From Actinocrinis sp046724665 (GTDB lineage: Bacteria > Actinomycetota > Actinomycetes > Streptomycetales > Catenulisporaceae): DNA of 30,906 nucleotides. Both the position numbers and the translations under genes were made by a program. The stretch lies in assembly GCA_046724665.1 (NCBI GenBank), contig JBKOWZ010000283.1, forward strand, positions 1-30,906. The letters are read 5' to 3'. This document shows positions 14,596 to 22,210 of this stretch, piece after piece (the first letter of the stretch is position 1; the number at the start of each line of letters is the position of its first letter). The notes below the pieces were generated by a model that did not search any database, was not told the DNA's origin, and worked only from the letters and a program-made list of their open reading frames with translations.

Positions 14596-15060
14596 ATGAC
14601 CACGACAACGACGATCAAGGACCGCCTGCGCGCCGACCTCACCGCCGCGATCAAGGGCCGGGACGAGCTGCGGGCCGCCGCGCTGCGGATGGCGCTGACC
14701 GCCATCACCAACGAGGAGGTCGCCGGGGCCGTGGCACGCACGCTCTCCGACGCCGAGACAGTCACGGTGCTCACGCGCGAGGTTAAGAAGCGGCGCGAGG
14801 CAGCGGAGGCCTTTGCCGGGGCGGGGCGCGACGAGCAGGCCGCGCGCGAGCGTGCCGAGGGGGAGGTCTTGTCGCACTATCTGCCTACGCAGCTCACCGA
14901 CGACGAGTTGAGTGCCCTGGTCGCGGACGCCATCGCGGAGACCGGGGCGGTCGGACCGAAGTCGATGGGGTTGGTGATGAAGGCGCTCACGCCGAAGATC
15001 GCCGGTCGGGCGGAGGGCGGGCGTGTCGCGGCAGTGGTGAAAGAGGCGCTTAGTAGTTAG
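14596..15060 (+). CDS. GatB/YqeY domain protein
   Basis: 154 aa, full length for YqeY. LRMALTAITNEEVA (~30-43), then REVKKRREAAEAFAGAGRDE (~58-77) and SHYLPTQLTDDEL (~92-104) are the family's recognisable helices. YqeY resembles the tail domain of GatB, the amidotransferase that converts mischarged tRNA; its own role is uncertain, with a tRNA-related or amidase-associated function presumed. It is divergent from the metallophosphoesterase, a common actinobacterial arrangement. No Shine-Dalgarno is obvious, and CACGCT six bases from the ATG may be a weak -10 for leaderless expression. Confidence 0.92.
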   Translation: MTTTTTIKDRLRADLTAAIKGRDELRAAALRMALTAITNEEVAGAVARTLSDAETVTVLTREVKKRREAAEAFAGAGRDEQAARERAEGEVLSHYLPTQLTDDELSALVADAIAETGAVGPKSMGLVMKALTPKIAGRAEGGRVAAVVKEALSS

Positions 15061-15240
15061 TGGTGAATGAGTGGGTGGGTGAGTCAGTGGGTTGGGGTGG
15101 AGGGCGGGAGTGTGTACGTGCGGGGGTGCGTGCACACGTGCGTGCAGGTGGCGGGTTGTGGGTGGCTAGTGGCGAGTCGGGTGTCGGGTGACGGTGGGGG
15201 AGGGGGCGTGGCGGCCGGGTAGGGCAGGTGGATGGTGGTG
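15061..15240. other. G-run-rich convergent intergenic spacer with G-quadruplex motif
   Basis: The 180-bp gap between the 3' ends of yqeY and the PBP gene is very rich in G and T on the plus strand (GTGGGTGGGTGAG at its start, GGTGGGGGAGGGGGCG near its end). GGG-TT-GGGG-TGGA-GGG-C-GGG at 15089-15108 is a canonical four-run G-quadruplex motif. No stem-loop terminator is apparent, so a non-canonical 3'-end structure may serve both genes. Confidence 0.6.
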
Positions 15241-17505
15241 TTAGTGGCCGCCGGTGCCTCCGGTTGTGCCGCCTAGGATTCCGCCGATGAAGCCGCCGGG
15301 CAGGCCGCCGTTGGTCCCACCGTTGCCGCCACCCCTGCCCTTGTCGGGGTTGTTGCTCGGCTGGTTAAAGCCGGTCGGCGGGGTGAAGCTCTCCACCGGC
15401 GTTCCCGCGAGCGCGCCGGTCATCGCGTCATTGAACGTCGGCGCGGAGATCGACGCACCGAAGATTTCACCGGGGTAGTACGACGGTCCGATCTTGACGC
15501 TCGCCAGCTTCGTCTTTTCGTTCCAGTTGATGTAACCAGTCCAGGTGGCCGCCGCGAGCTGCGGCGTGTAGCCGTCGAACCAGGTCGCTACGCCCGCGTC
15601 GGTGGTACCGGTCTTGCCTGCCACCGGACGGCTGTTGCTCAGTGGCACCGCGCCGGCGGCCGTGCCGTACTGCACGACACCCTGGAGCATCGACGTCATC
15701 TCGTTGGCGATGTTCGGGTCGAGTACCTGGCGGCAGTTGCGTGCCTGGCCGCCGTAGGACTTCCCGGACACGTCGATCACCTGCCTGATCACGTAGGGCA
15801 CGCAGTACGTGCCCTGTGCCGCCAAGGTGGCGTACGCACTGGCCATCTCCACCGGCGTGATCAGGTTCGTGCCGAGCGTGAACGACAGGATCTGCTGCAA
15901 TGCCTTACCCGTACCGGTGTCGTTGTCCTGGGTTACGCCCATCGACTCGGCGATCTGCGCGGGCTTGCACAGTCCGGTCTGTTCTTCCAGCTTCAAGAAG
16001 TACGTGTTGATGGACTGCGCGTACGCATTCGGCATCGCCGTCGGGTGGTCTGCGTGATCGTCGTTCGACGGCGCGTACTTGCTCGACTCCGGCTCGTTGG
16101 GCGGCCACGTGATGTGCGTCTGGCCTCCCGCGCACACCGCCACCTGCGTGCCGACGTCGTTGAGCGTCGCGGGCGCGTTGATCACCTGGTTCGGGTTGAT
16201 GCCCTGTTCGAGCGCGGCGAGGCCGACGAAGATCTTGAACGAGGAGCCGGCCTGGAAGCCGTTGGTGCCGGCGTGTGCCTTGTCCGCGGACAGGTTGATG
16301 TACGTCTGCCCGGAGCCGCTGCCCATCCGCGCCGACTGCGCCATCGCCTTGATCTCGCCGGTGCCGGGCTCGACCATCACGAGCGCCGAGGCGATGCCGT
16401 GTTTCGCCAGGTCACTGCCGTAGACACGGGCCGCGATCGCCGCGTCCGAGGCGCGCTCGTCCTTCACGCTCATCGTGGTCTGGATCGTCAGACCGCCCTG
16501 GTTCCACATCGCCTTGCGGTCGGCGACCGTCTTGCCGTACACCGGGCTCGCCAGGAAACTCTCGTACACGTAGTTGCAGAAGAACTGCGCCGAGCCCTGC
16601 GCCTCGATGCAGCCGCTGTGCGGGGTCGTCGGCTTCAGGCCGAGCGGTGCCTTCTGGAACTGCGCGGCCTGCGCCGGGGTGATGTAGTTCAGCGACGGGT
16701 TCGCCATGTCTTGCAGCACGATGTTGCGCCGCTCGAGCGTCTGCGCGGGGTGCGCGAACGGGTCGAACTCGGTCGGGCTGTTGATGATCGCGGCCAGCAT
16801 CGCGGACTGAGGTGCCGTCAGCTTGTCCGCGGTGGTGGAGAAATAGCGCTCGGCCGCCGCCTGCACGCCGTACGCACCGTTGCCGAAGTAGACCAGGTTG
16901 AGGTAACGCTCCAGGATCTGGTCCTTACTGAGCGTCTTCTCCACTGCTATCGCGTACTTGAGCTCGGTGAGTTTACGCGAGAACGTGTCGGCGATCGCGG
17001 CCTGCTGCTTCGTCTTGTCGGTGCCGGCCTCCAGCAGCAGCACGTTCTTCACGTACTGCTGCGTGATCGACGAGCCGCCCTGTGTATTACCGCCCGCCGA
17101 GTTGTTGAGCAGGGCGCGCACGGTGCCCTTGATGTCGATGCCGCCGTGCTGGTAGAAGCGGATGTCCTCGATGGCGACGAGGGCGTGCGGCATGCTCGGG
17201 TTTATCTGCGCCATCGGCACGACGATCCGGTTGCCGTAGTCGCCCCAGGTGTACGCGATCACCGAGCCGTCGTCCGCGAGGACCTTGGAGCGCTGCGGCA
17301 GCACCGGCGCGGCGAAATCGACCGGCAGGTCCTCGAAGTGGTCGGAGGCGGCCTTGGCGGTCAGCCCGAAGCTGCCGACGAAGGGCAGCGTGAGCCCGGC
17401 CAAGAGCACCCCGGCCAGGCCGCTGATCACGACGAACGTGCCCAGGTGCGATATCAGCCGCCCTAAGCCGCTTGCTCCGGCGTAGCCGTTACGTCCTGTC
17501 GCCAT
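15241..17505 (-). CDS. Class A penicillin-binding protein, PonA2-like
   Basis: 754 aa; polymerises and cross-links peptidoglycan outside the membrane. A transmembrane helix (~22-46) is followed by a GT51 glycosyltransferase with catalytic Glu113 in EDIRFYQHGG and QGGSSITQQYVKN (~142-154). The transpeptidase has SxxK at Ser421-Lys424 (SSFK), SxN at 498-500 and KTGT at 631-634. A Gly-rich tail (from ~716) ends the protein, and no PASTA domain is visible, unlike M. tuberculosis PonA2. The extracytoplasmic part has six Cys (299, 310, 458, 513, 568, 591), hinting at disulfides. It is divergent from wblA, as in M. tuberculosis (ponA2-whiB4). TACTCT seven bases before the ATG may be the -10 of a leaderless promoter. 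Confidence 0.95.
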   Translation of the reverse strand: MATGRNGYAGASGLGRLISHLGTFVVISGLAGVLLAGLTLPFVGSFGLTAKAASDHFEDLPVDFAAPVLPQRSKVLADDGSVIAYTWGDYGNRIVVPMAQINPSMPHALVAIEDIRFYQHGGIDIKGTVRALLNNSAGGNTQGGSSITQQYVKNVLLLEAGTDKTKQQAAIADTFSRKLTELKYAIAVEKTLSKDQILERYLNLVYFGNGAYGVQAAAERYFSTTADKLTAPQSAMLAAIINSPTEFDPFAHPAQTLERRNIVLQDMANPSLNYITPAQAAQFQKAPLGLKPTTPHSGCIEAQGSAQFFCNYVYESFLASPVYGKTVADRKAMWNQGGLTIQTTMSVKDERASDAAIAARVYGSDLAKHGIASALVMVEPGTGEIKAMAQSARMGSGSGQTYINLSADKAHAGTNGFQAGSSFKIFVGLAALEQGINPNQVINAPATLNDVGTQVAVCAGGQTHITWPPNEPESSKYAPSNDDHADHPTAMPNAYAQSINTYFLKLEEQTGLCKPAQIAESMGVTQDNDTGTGKALQQILSFTLGTNLITPVEMASAYATLAAQGTYCVPYVIRQVIDVSGKSYGGQARNCRQVLDPNIANEMTSMLQGVVQYGTAAGAVPLSNSRPVAGKTGTTDAGVATWFDGYTPQLAAATWTGYINWNEKTKLASVKIGPSYYPGEIFGASISAPTFNDAMTGALAGTPVESFTPPTGFNQPSNNPDKGRGGGNGGTNGGLPGGFIGGILGGTTGGTGGH

Positions 17506-17573
17506 GCCGAACAGAGTACGGTCCGCGCCCGCGGCCGGAGCAGGACGGGGCGATGCCGGAGAAATCTGTGGCC

Positions 17574-17588
17574 CAGTTGCTACAACTG
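17574..17588. promoter_or_regulatory. 15-bp dyad CAGTTG-N3-CAACTG upstream of the PBP gene
   Basis: Perfect 6-bp arms around CTA, 69 bases upstream of the PBP start. It lies in the 461-bp divergent region (17506-17966) that must hold the promoters of both the PBP gene and wblA. Candidate operator; the binding protein is unknown. Confidence 0.4.
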
Positions 17589-17670
17589 AGATAGTCCGGA
17601 CGGGCCATACGAGATTGACCAGTTCGGGGACTGTCGAGCGCTGATTGTTATCCGTAATGTCGTGCTAGCT

Positions 17671-17684
17671 GAAGAGATCTCTTC
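17671..17684. promoter_or_regulatory. 14-bp perfect palindrome in the wblA upstream region
   Basis: GAAGAGATCTCTTC is fully self-complementary and unusually AT-rich for this DNA. It lies about 283 bases upstream of wblA and 166 upstream of the PBP gene. Candidate binding site for a dimeric regulator of either gene. Confidence 0.45.
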
Positions 17685-17966
17685 GCGGAAGGTGCGTCCC
17701 GAACTGCGGGAACGCCTCGAGAGTCCATTCGGCGGTATCGGCATCCGGCGGGTCTGGGCCACCGGGTGCCGGCGGTAGGGCTAGTGCGACAAGTGCGGAT
17801 GTCGTGCCGGTCGTTCCGGTCTGCGCGTGCTTCGGCCGCGGTGGCGGGTCCTCTCCGTCCCCGGTCGCCGGCGCCGCCTCGGCCGGAAGGTATCGGCCGC
17901 CGTTGGGGGAGCCTCGAGGCTGAGAGGACGGCACCGGAGATGGCAGGGTCGGAGAGCGCAGTGCCG

Positions 17967-18308
17967 ATGAAGGCGATGGCCGCGGTGGACAGCGCGGTCA
18001 AGAGCTGGGTGGAGGACTGGACGATAGCGGCGGCCTGCCGGGGCATGGACCCCGACGAGCTGTTCGTCCAGGGGGCCGCCCAAAACCGGGCGAAGACGGT
18101 TTGCGCCGCGTGCCCGGTACGCACCGAGTGCCTGGCGGACGCGCTCGACAACCGGGTCGAATTCGGCGTCTGGGGCGGGATGACGGAACGCGAGCGGCGG
18201 GCGCTGCTGCGGCGGCGGCCCGATGTGCGCTCGTGGCGCAAGGTGCTGGAGGGCAAGCGCGAGGCCTACCTACGCCAGCGTACGCCGGTCGTCACGGCCG
18301 GAAGTTGA
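17967..18308 (+). CDS. wblA: WhiB-family [4Fe-4S] regulator, WblA/WhiB4 type
   Basis: 113 aa from the ATG at 17967, chosen to match the ~112-aa family length; GGAG lies 11 bases upstream, and nearby in-frame ATGs at 17940 and 17976 are alternatives. Four cluster-ligating Cys occur at 24, 46, 49 and 55 (C-x21-C-x2-C-x5-C). The WhiB turn GVWGG is at ~67-71, followed by a basic MTERERRALLRRR region that contacts DNA or sigma factor. DPDELFVQGAAQNRAK is the WblA-specific signature. In Streptomyces WblA represses antibiotic production and affects differentiation; WhiB4 in mycobacteria is a redox sensor. Its neighbours (PonA2-like PBP, ArsA pair) match both genera, which supports orthology. Confidence 0.93.
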   Translation: MKAMAAVDSAVKSWVEDWTIAAACRGMDPDELFVQGAAQNRAKTVCAACPVRTECLADALDNRVEFGVWGGMTERERRALLRRRPDVRSWRKVLEGKREAYLRQRTPVVTAGS

Positions 18309-18309
18309 T

Positions 18310-18347
18310 CCACCGAGCTGTCAGACCTCGGTGATGGACCTCGGTGG
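18310..18347 (+). terminator. Hairpin after wblA with duplicated right arm
   Basis: CCACCGAG (18310-18317) can pair with CTCGGTG at 18327-18333 or CTCGGTGG at 18340-18347. The two right arms sit in a repeated ACCTCGGTG, starting two bases past the wblA stop. This gives two alternative stems, a likely terminator. Confidence 0.5.
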
Positions 18348-18358
18348 TTCAGTGACCG

Positions 18359-18374
18359 CTGATCCGCCGATCAG
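18359..18374. terminator. Second hairpin between wblA and the ArsA operon
   Basis: CTGATC (18359-18364) and GATCAG (18369-18374) form a perfect 6-bp stem with a CGCC loop. It lies 52 bases past the stop of the minus-strand ATPase gene, between convergent transcripts. Confidence 0.35.
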
Positions 18375-18425
18375 CTCCTGAGCTGCGCCGGCCGGCGAGC
18401 CCCCGTTCGGGCAGGGGCGGCCGGG

Positions 18426-19610
18426 TCAGACCGAACGCGCGATGATCTCGCGCAGCCCGGCCAGATCGTGGATGTCCTCGGCCTGCGCGGCCAGTTCCAG
18501 CACCGGGATGCCGGGGTGGCTGGCCAGAAAGCGCCCGGCCAGCCTGTTCTCCCGGCGGGAGAGCACCACGCGCTCCGCGTGCAGCCGCAGCAAGGCGGCG
18601 GCGAGCGCGGTGGACTGCGCCTCATCCTCGGTACGTTCCGCGTTCCGTTTGGCGCCCTTGGCCTTGCCGTTCGTCAGCTGCTCGGCGGCCGCGAGCGCAC
18701 GTTCCGCCGTGATGTCCACCGGCGGCCGGTGCACCCGGTTGAGCACCAGCCCGGCCAGCGGCATCTTGTCCGTGGCCAGCCGCTCGGTGAAGTAGGACGC
18801 CTCGCGCAACGCGTCCGGCTCGGGTGCGGCGACCACCACGAAGGCGGTCCCCTCGGTCTGGAGCAGCCGGTACGTACGCTCGGCCCGTTCGCGGAAGCCG
18901 CCGAACATGGTGTCGAGCGCGGCGACGAAGGACTGCACCTCGGCCAGCAGCGTCGAGCCGAGGATCTTGCCCAGCGCCCCGGTCACCATGCCGAACCCGC
19001 CGGCCAGCAGCCGGAACGCGCCCATCCCGCCGACCTTCGCCGGGGCCGACAGGATCCTGATCAGCCGGCCGTCCAGGAAGGAGCCGAGCCGGTCGGGGGC
19101 GTCCAGGAAGTCCAGCGCGGAACGGCTCGGCGGGGTGTCCACCACGATCAGGTCCCACTCGCCGCGCGCCCGCAGCTGGCCGAGCTTCTCCATCGCCATG
19201 TACTCCTGCGTGCCGGCGAAGCTGGCGGACAGCGACTGGTAGAAGGGGTTCGCCAGGATCTGCCTCGCCCGCTCCGGATCGGCGTGTTCGACCACGATCT
19301 CGTCGAAGGTCCGCTTCATGTCGAGCATCATCGCGTGCAGCCGGCCGCCGTTCGACTGGTCGATCCCGGCCACCTCGCGCGGGGTGTTGTCGAGCTCGGT
19401 CAGCCCGAGCGACTGGGCCAGCCGCCGCGCCGGGTCGATGGTCAGCACCACCACGTCCCGGCCGCGCTCCGCGGCGCGCAGCGCGAAGGCCGCCGCGGTG
19501 GTCGTCTTGCCGACCCCGCCCGAACCGCAGCAGACCACGATCTTGGTGTCCGCCGAGTCCAGCAGCCGGTCCGGATCCAGCCGCCGCGCGGCCGCGTTCG
19601 CGCCGTTCAC
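18426..19610 (-). CDS. ArsA/Get3-like ATPase, second subunit of a pair
   Basis: 394 aa. Walker A is CGSGGVGKTTTA (~28-39). Switch and Walker B-like segments follow: LTIDPARRLAQSLGL (~56-70) and LIVVDTPPSRSALDFLDAP (~154-172). The P-loop is GSGGVGKTT, so the signature lysine of deviant Walker A loops (GKGG) is replaced by Ser. It starts with a GTG whose TG belongs to the TGA of the upstream ATPase gene, so translation is coupled. The pair corresponds to Rv3679/Rv3680 of M. tuberculosis beside whiB4. Annotated as anion-transporting, but no membrane partner is present; a soluble two-subunit ATPase handling a client or metabolite is more likely. Confidence 0.92.
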   Translation of the reverse strand: MNGANAAARRLDPDRLLDSADTKIVVCCGSGGVGKTTTAAAFALRAAERGRDVVVLTIDPARRLAQSLGLTELDNTPREVAGIDQSNGGRLHAMMLDMKRTFDEIVVEHADPERARQILANPFYQSLSASFAGTQEYMAMEKLGQLRARGEWDLIVVDTPPSRSALDFLDAPDRLGSFLDGRLIRILSAPAKVGGMGAFRLLAGGFGMVTGALGKILGSTLLAEVQSFVAALDTMFGGFRERAERTYRLLQTEGTAFVVVAAPEPDALREASYFTERLATDKMPLAGLVLNRVHRPPVDITAERALAAAEQLTNGKAKGAKRNAERTEDEAQSTALAAALLRLHAERVVLSRRENRLAGRFLASHPGIPVLELAAQAEDIHDLAGLREIIARSV

Positions 19611-20662
19611 GCCGCCCCCTGGCGGCGCAGTTCCTTCGCGAGCAGATCGAGCCCGACCCGATCGACCCCCTCGCCGAGCAGCGGCAGTTCGTACATCGGC
19701 GCGTCGGTCGCGGCCAGCGCCTCGCGCTGCTCCGCCTCGAGCAGCACCCGCTGCGCGTGCTCGGTCGCCAGCCCGGCCAGCGCCGCGACCACCTCCGGAT
19801 CGGCCAGGCCCACCGGCGCGAGCCCGGCCTCCAGCTCGGCCGGATCCAGGCCGCCGGGCTGCGCGGCCTTCTTCAGCCGGTCCTCGGGCAGCACGATCGG
19901 GCGCGCCTGGTTGACCACCACGCCGCCGGCCGGCAGCCCGGCCGCGCGCAGCTCGGCGAGACCGTCCAGGGTCTCCTGCACCGGCATCTCCTCAAGCAGC
20001 GTGACGAAGTGCACCGCGGTCTGCGCACTGGTCAGCACGCGCATCACCGCGTCGGCCTGGTTGCGGATCGGCCCGACCCGGGCCAGCCCGGAGACCTCGG
20101 AGTTCACGTTGAGGAATCGGGTGATCCGGCCGGTCGGCGGCGCGTCCATCACCACGGCGTCGTAGTCGAACACACGGTCGCCGGGCGTGCGCCCCTGCCC
20201 CTGCGCCGAGGCGGCGCGCCGACGTACCGCCTCACAGGTCTTGCCGGTCAGCAGCACGTCGCGGATGCCCGGCGCGATGGTCGTGGCGAAGTCGATCGCG
20301 CCGAACCGGCGCAGCGCCCGCGCCGCCGGGCCGAGCTTGTAGAACATGTCGAGGTACTCGAGCAGCGCCTGCTCGGCGTCGATGGCCAGCGCCCACACCT
20401 CGCCACCGTCCGGGGTGACCGCGACCCGCCGCTCCTCGTACGGGACCGGCTCGGTGTCGAACAGCTGGGCCAGTCCCTGCCGCCCCTCGACCTCGACCAA
20501 CAGGACGCGCCGGTGCCCGCGCCGCTCGCCGCCCGCCGCCAGGGCGAGCGCCAGCGCGCCGGCGACCGTTGTCTTGCCCGTACCACCCTTTCCGGTGACC
20601 ACGTGCAGGCGCACAGCGGGCCAGTCGGGCTTCGCCCGGCGCGCGTCGGCTGCTTTCGTCAC
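19607..20662 (-). CDS. ArsA/Get3-like ATPase, first subunit of a pair
   Basis: 351 aa from the GTG at 20660-20662; a second GTG lies two codons earlier. Walker A at ~24-32 is GKGGTGKTT with the signature lysine present. LLVEVEGRQGLAQLFD (~52-67), VVMDAPPTGRITRFLN (~167-182) and VVVNQARP (~255) follow the ArsA/MinD plan, with the DxPPTG element at switch II. It overlaps the second ATPase by four bases (GTGA). A TAGGCT box seven bases before the start suggests leaderless transcription from a promoter mirrored by the DUF4177 gene. Function beyond nucleotide hydrolysis is not evident. The M. tuberculosis homologues have been linked to nitrosative and metabolic stress, and the WblA neighbourhood agrees with a stress role. 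Confidence 0.92.
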   Translation of the reverse strand: MTKAADARRAKPDWPAVRLHVVTGKGGTGKTTVAGALALALAAGGERRGHRRVLLVEVEGRQGLAQLFDTEPVPYEERRVAVTPDGGEVWALAIDAEQALLEYLDMFYKLGPAARALRRFGAIDFATTIAPGIRDVLLTGKTCEAVRRRAASAQGQGRTPGDRVFDYDAVVMDAPPTGRITRFLNVNSEVSGLARVGPIRNQADAVMRVLTSAQTAVHFVTLLEEMPVQETLDGLAELRAAGLPAGGVVVNQARPIVLPEDRLKKAAQPGGLDPAELEAGLAPVGLADPEVVAALAGLATEHAQRVLLEAEQREALAATDAPMYELPLLGEGVDRVGLDLLAKELRRQGAA

Positions 20663-20668
20663 GGGCAC

Positions 20669-20719
20669 GAGCCTAATAGGAGACGAACGGGCAGGGGGCG
20701 CGGCCGACCCGTTAGGCTC
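20669..20719. promoter_or_regulatory. Mirrored divergent promoters with TTAGGCTC at both ends
   Basis: GAGCCTAA (20669-20676) and TTAGGCTC (20712-20719) form a perfect 8-bp inverted repeat spanning the 62-bp gap. On each strand TAGGCT fits the actinobacterial -10 pattern TAnnnT and ends 6-7 bases before the start codon, so both transcripts would be leaderless. No -35 consensus is visible. Confidence 0.5.
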
Positions 20720-20724
20720 TGGCC

Positions 20725-20880
20725 ATGACCAAGTGGGAGTACGTGACCGTGCCCTTGCTCGTGCACGCGACGAAGCAGATCCTGGACAACTGGGGCCAGG
20801 ACGGCTGGGAGCTGGTCCAGGTGGTGCCGGGCCCGAACCCGGAGCAGTTGGTGGCCTACATGAAGCGCGAGAAGCAGTAG
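20725..20880 (+). CDS. Small DUF4177-like protein
   Basis: 51 aa, MTKWEYVTVPL through KQILDNWGQDGWELVQVV to YMKREKQ. The KWEYxxVPL start and the DGWELVQVV strand are the DUF4177 hallmarks (a short beta-alpha-beta protein of unknown function). The M. tuberculosis counterpart is Rv3678A in the same position. It has no Shine-Dalgarno but a TAGGCT box six bases before the ATG. The stop TAG overlaps the GTG start of the RidA gene (TAGTG), so the two are coupled. Too short for most gene finders, yet conserved context and codon bias support it. Confidence 0.85.
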   Translation: MTKWEYVTVPLLVHATKQILDNWGQDGWELVQVVPGPNPEQLVAYMKREKQ

Positions 20881-21392
20881 TGACCGCGCACGAGGCGGCC
20901 GGTCTCGGCGCGACGCCCGAGCAGCGGTTGGCCGCGCTCGGGCTGAAGCTGCCCGAGGTCGCCAAGCCGCTGGCCGCGTACGTTCCCGCGGTGCGGTCCG
21001 GCTCGCTGGTCTTCACCTCGGGGCAGCTGCCCACGGTGGACGGCGCGCTGCCGAAGACCGGCAAGGTCGGCTCCGAGGTCTCCGCCGAGGATGCCAAGCA
21101 GCTCGCCGAGCGCTGCGCCCTCAACGCGCTGGCCGCGATCAAGGCCGAGGTCGGCGAGCTGACGCGGGTGCGGCGGGTCGTCAAGCTGGTCGGCTTCGTC
21201 GCCTCCGCGCCGGACTTCACCGGCCAGCCCGCGGTGGTCAACGGGGCGAGCGAGCTGCTCGGCCGCGTGTTCGGCGAGGCCGGGGCGCACGCGCGCTCGG
21301 CCGTCGGCGTCGCGGCGCTGCCGCTGGACGCGCCGGTCGAGGTCGAGCTCACGGTCGAGATCGACGACGCCGCGTCGGACGGGGCGAACTGA
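20880..21392 (+). CDS. RidA/YjgF-family protein
   Basis: 170 aa from the GTG at 20880-20882 that shares its G with the preceding TAG. The RidA fold is clear: VRSGSLVFTSGQLPTVDG (~38-55), AKQLAERCALNALAAIKAEVG (~77-97), VVKLVGFVASAPDF (~104-117) and a C-terminal SAVGVAALPLDAPVEVE, the family signature in the actinobacterial long form (~155 aa). RidA enzymes deaminate reactive enamine/imine intermediates from PLP enzymes, but the canonical active-site Arg in the last motif (RSAV) should be checked because subfamilies differ. It lies between DUF4177 and the MBL hydrolase in one overlapping operon, as in M. tuberculosis (Rv3678c). Confidence 0.9.
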   Translation: MTAHEAAGLGATPEQRLAALGLKLPEVAKPLAAYVPAVRSGSLVFTSGQLPTVDGALPKTGKVGSEVSAEDAKQLAERCALNALAAIKAEVGELTRVRRVVKLVGFVASAPDFTGQPAVVNGASELLGRVFGEAGAHARSAVGVAALPLDAPVEVELTVEIDDAASDGAN

Positions 21393-22201
21393 TTTCCGGC
21401 GCCCCGCCCGGGCCGGTCGTCTCGGGGCCGGCGACGCCGCGCGCCACGCTGGTGCTGGCCCCGAATCCGTCCCCGATGACGCTCGACGGCACGAACACCT
21501 GGGTGCTGGCCGAGCCCGGCGCGACCGAGGCCGTGGTCGTCGATCCGGGTCCCGCGCACGAAGGCCATCTCGCGGCCGTCGTCGAACAGGCCGAGGCGGT
21601 CGGTGCACACGTCGCGTCGATCCTGCTGACGCACGGTCACCCCGACCACGCCGAGGCGGCCCGCCGGTTCGCGCAGCTGACCGGTGCCCCGGTTCGAGCC
21701 CTGGATCCGGCGCAGCGGCTTGGTTCGGAAGGCCTCGGCGACGGCGACGTGTTCACGGTCGGCGGCCTGGAGATCCGCGTCGTGGCCACGCCCGGACACA
21801 CCGGCGACTCGCTCTCGTTCCTGCTGCCCGCCGACCGTGCGCTGTTGACCGGTGACACCGTCCTCGGACGCGGTACGACGCTCGTCGCGCACCCTGACGG
21901 CAAGCTGGCCGAGTATCTCGACTCGTTGACGCGTATCCGGCGCATGGCCGAGTCAGGGACCGTCGGCGTCGTACTGCCGGGTCATGGACCGATCGTTACC
22001 GAGCCGGGCACGGCGGTCGAGTTCTACCTCACGCACCGCGCCGCGCGTTTGGCGCAGGTCGAGGCGGCGCGTGCTGCGGGCGACCGCACGGCGAGGGAGG
22101 TCGTACGACGCGTCTACGCCGACGTCGATCCCAGCCTGTGGCCAGCCGCCGAGCTGTCCGTTCTCGCGCAGTTGGAATACCTGGACGCGAAGGGTTCCTA
22201 G
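21389..22201 (+). CDS. Metallo-beta-lactamase-fold hydrolase with probable CTG start
   Basis: 270 aa if it starts at the CTG at 21389-21391, which overlaps the RidA TGA (CTGA). Homologues I know begin near a VxSGPATxRA stretch, which is encoded here at 21419-21446. The frame contains no ATG, GTG or TTG before the GTG at 21452, which would cut that stretch off. A GGACGGGG run precedes the CTG. The fold is unambiguous: TLDGTNTWVL, the metal site THGHPDH (~72-78), PGHTGDSLSF, LLTGDTVLGRGTT and PGHGPIV. Two zinc ions are expected. It is homologous to Rv3677c; such LACTB2-like proteins can be nucleases or glyoxalase-type hydrolases, and the substrate is unknown. It ends 9 bases from the convergent crp gene. 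Confidence 0.9.
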   Translation: MISGAPPGPVVSGPATPRATLVLAPNPSPMTLDGTNTWVLAEPGATEAVVVDPGPAHEGHLAAVVEQAEAVGAHVASILLTHGHPDHAEAARRFAQLTGAPVRALDPAQRLGSEGLGDGDVFTVGGLEIRVVATPGHTGDSLSFLLPADRALLTGDTVLGRGTTLVAHPDGKLAEYLDSLTRIRRMAESGTVGVVLPGHGPIVTEPGTAVEFYLTHRAARLAQVEAARAAGDRTAREVVRRVYADVDPSLWPAAELSVLAQLEYLDAKGS

Positions 22202-22210
22202 CGCGAGCTC

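Noticed and set aside
16045..17466. 473-codon plus-strand frame opposite the PBP gene
   Set aside because: Shadow frame; the minus strand has all GT51 and transpeptidase motifs.
18468..20165. 565-codon plus-strand frame opposite the ArsA pair
   Set aside because: Shadow of two intact ATPase genes; no recognisable domain.
19607..21892. Minus-strand frame of 761 codons extending the first ATPase far upstream
   Set aside because: Above 20662 it is antisense to DUF4177, RidA and the MBL gene. The ATPase fold begins right after the GTG at 20660-20662.
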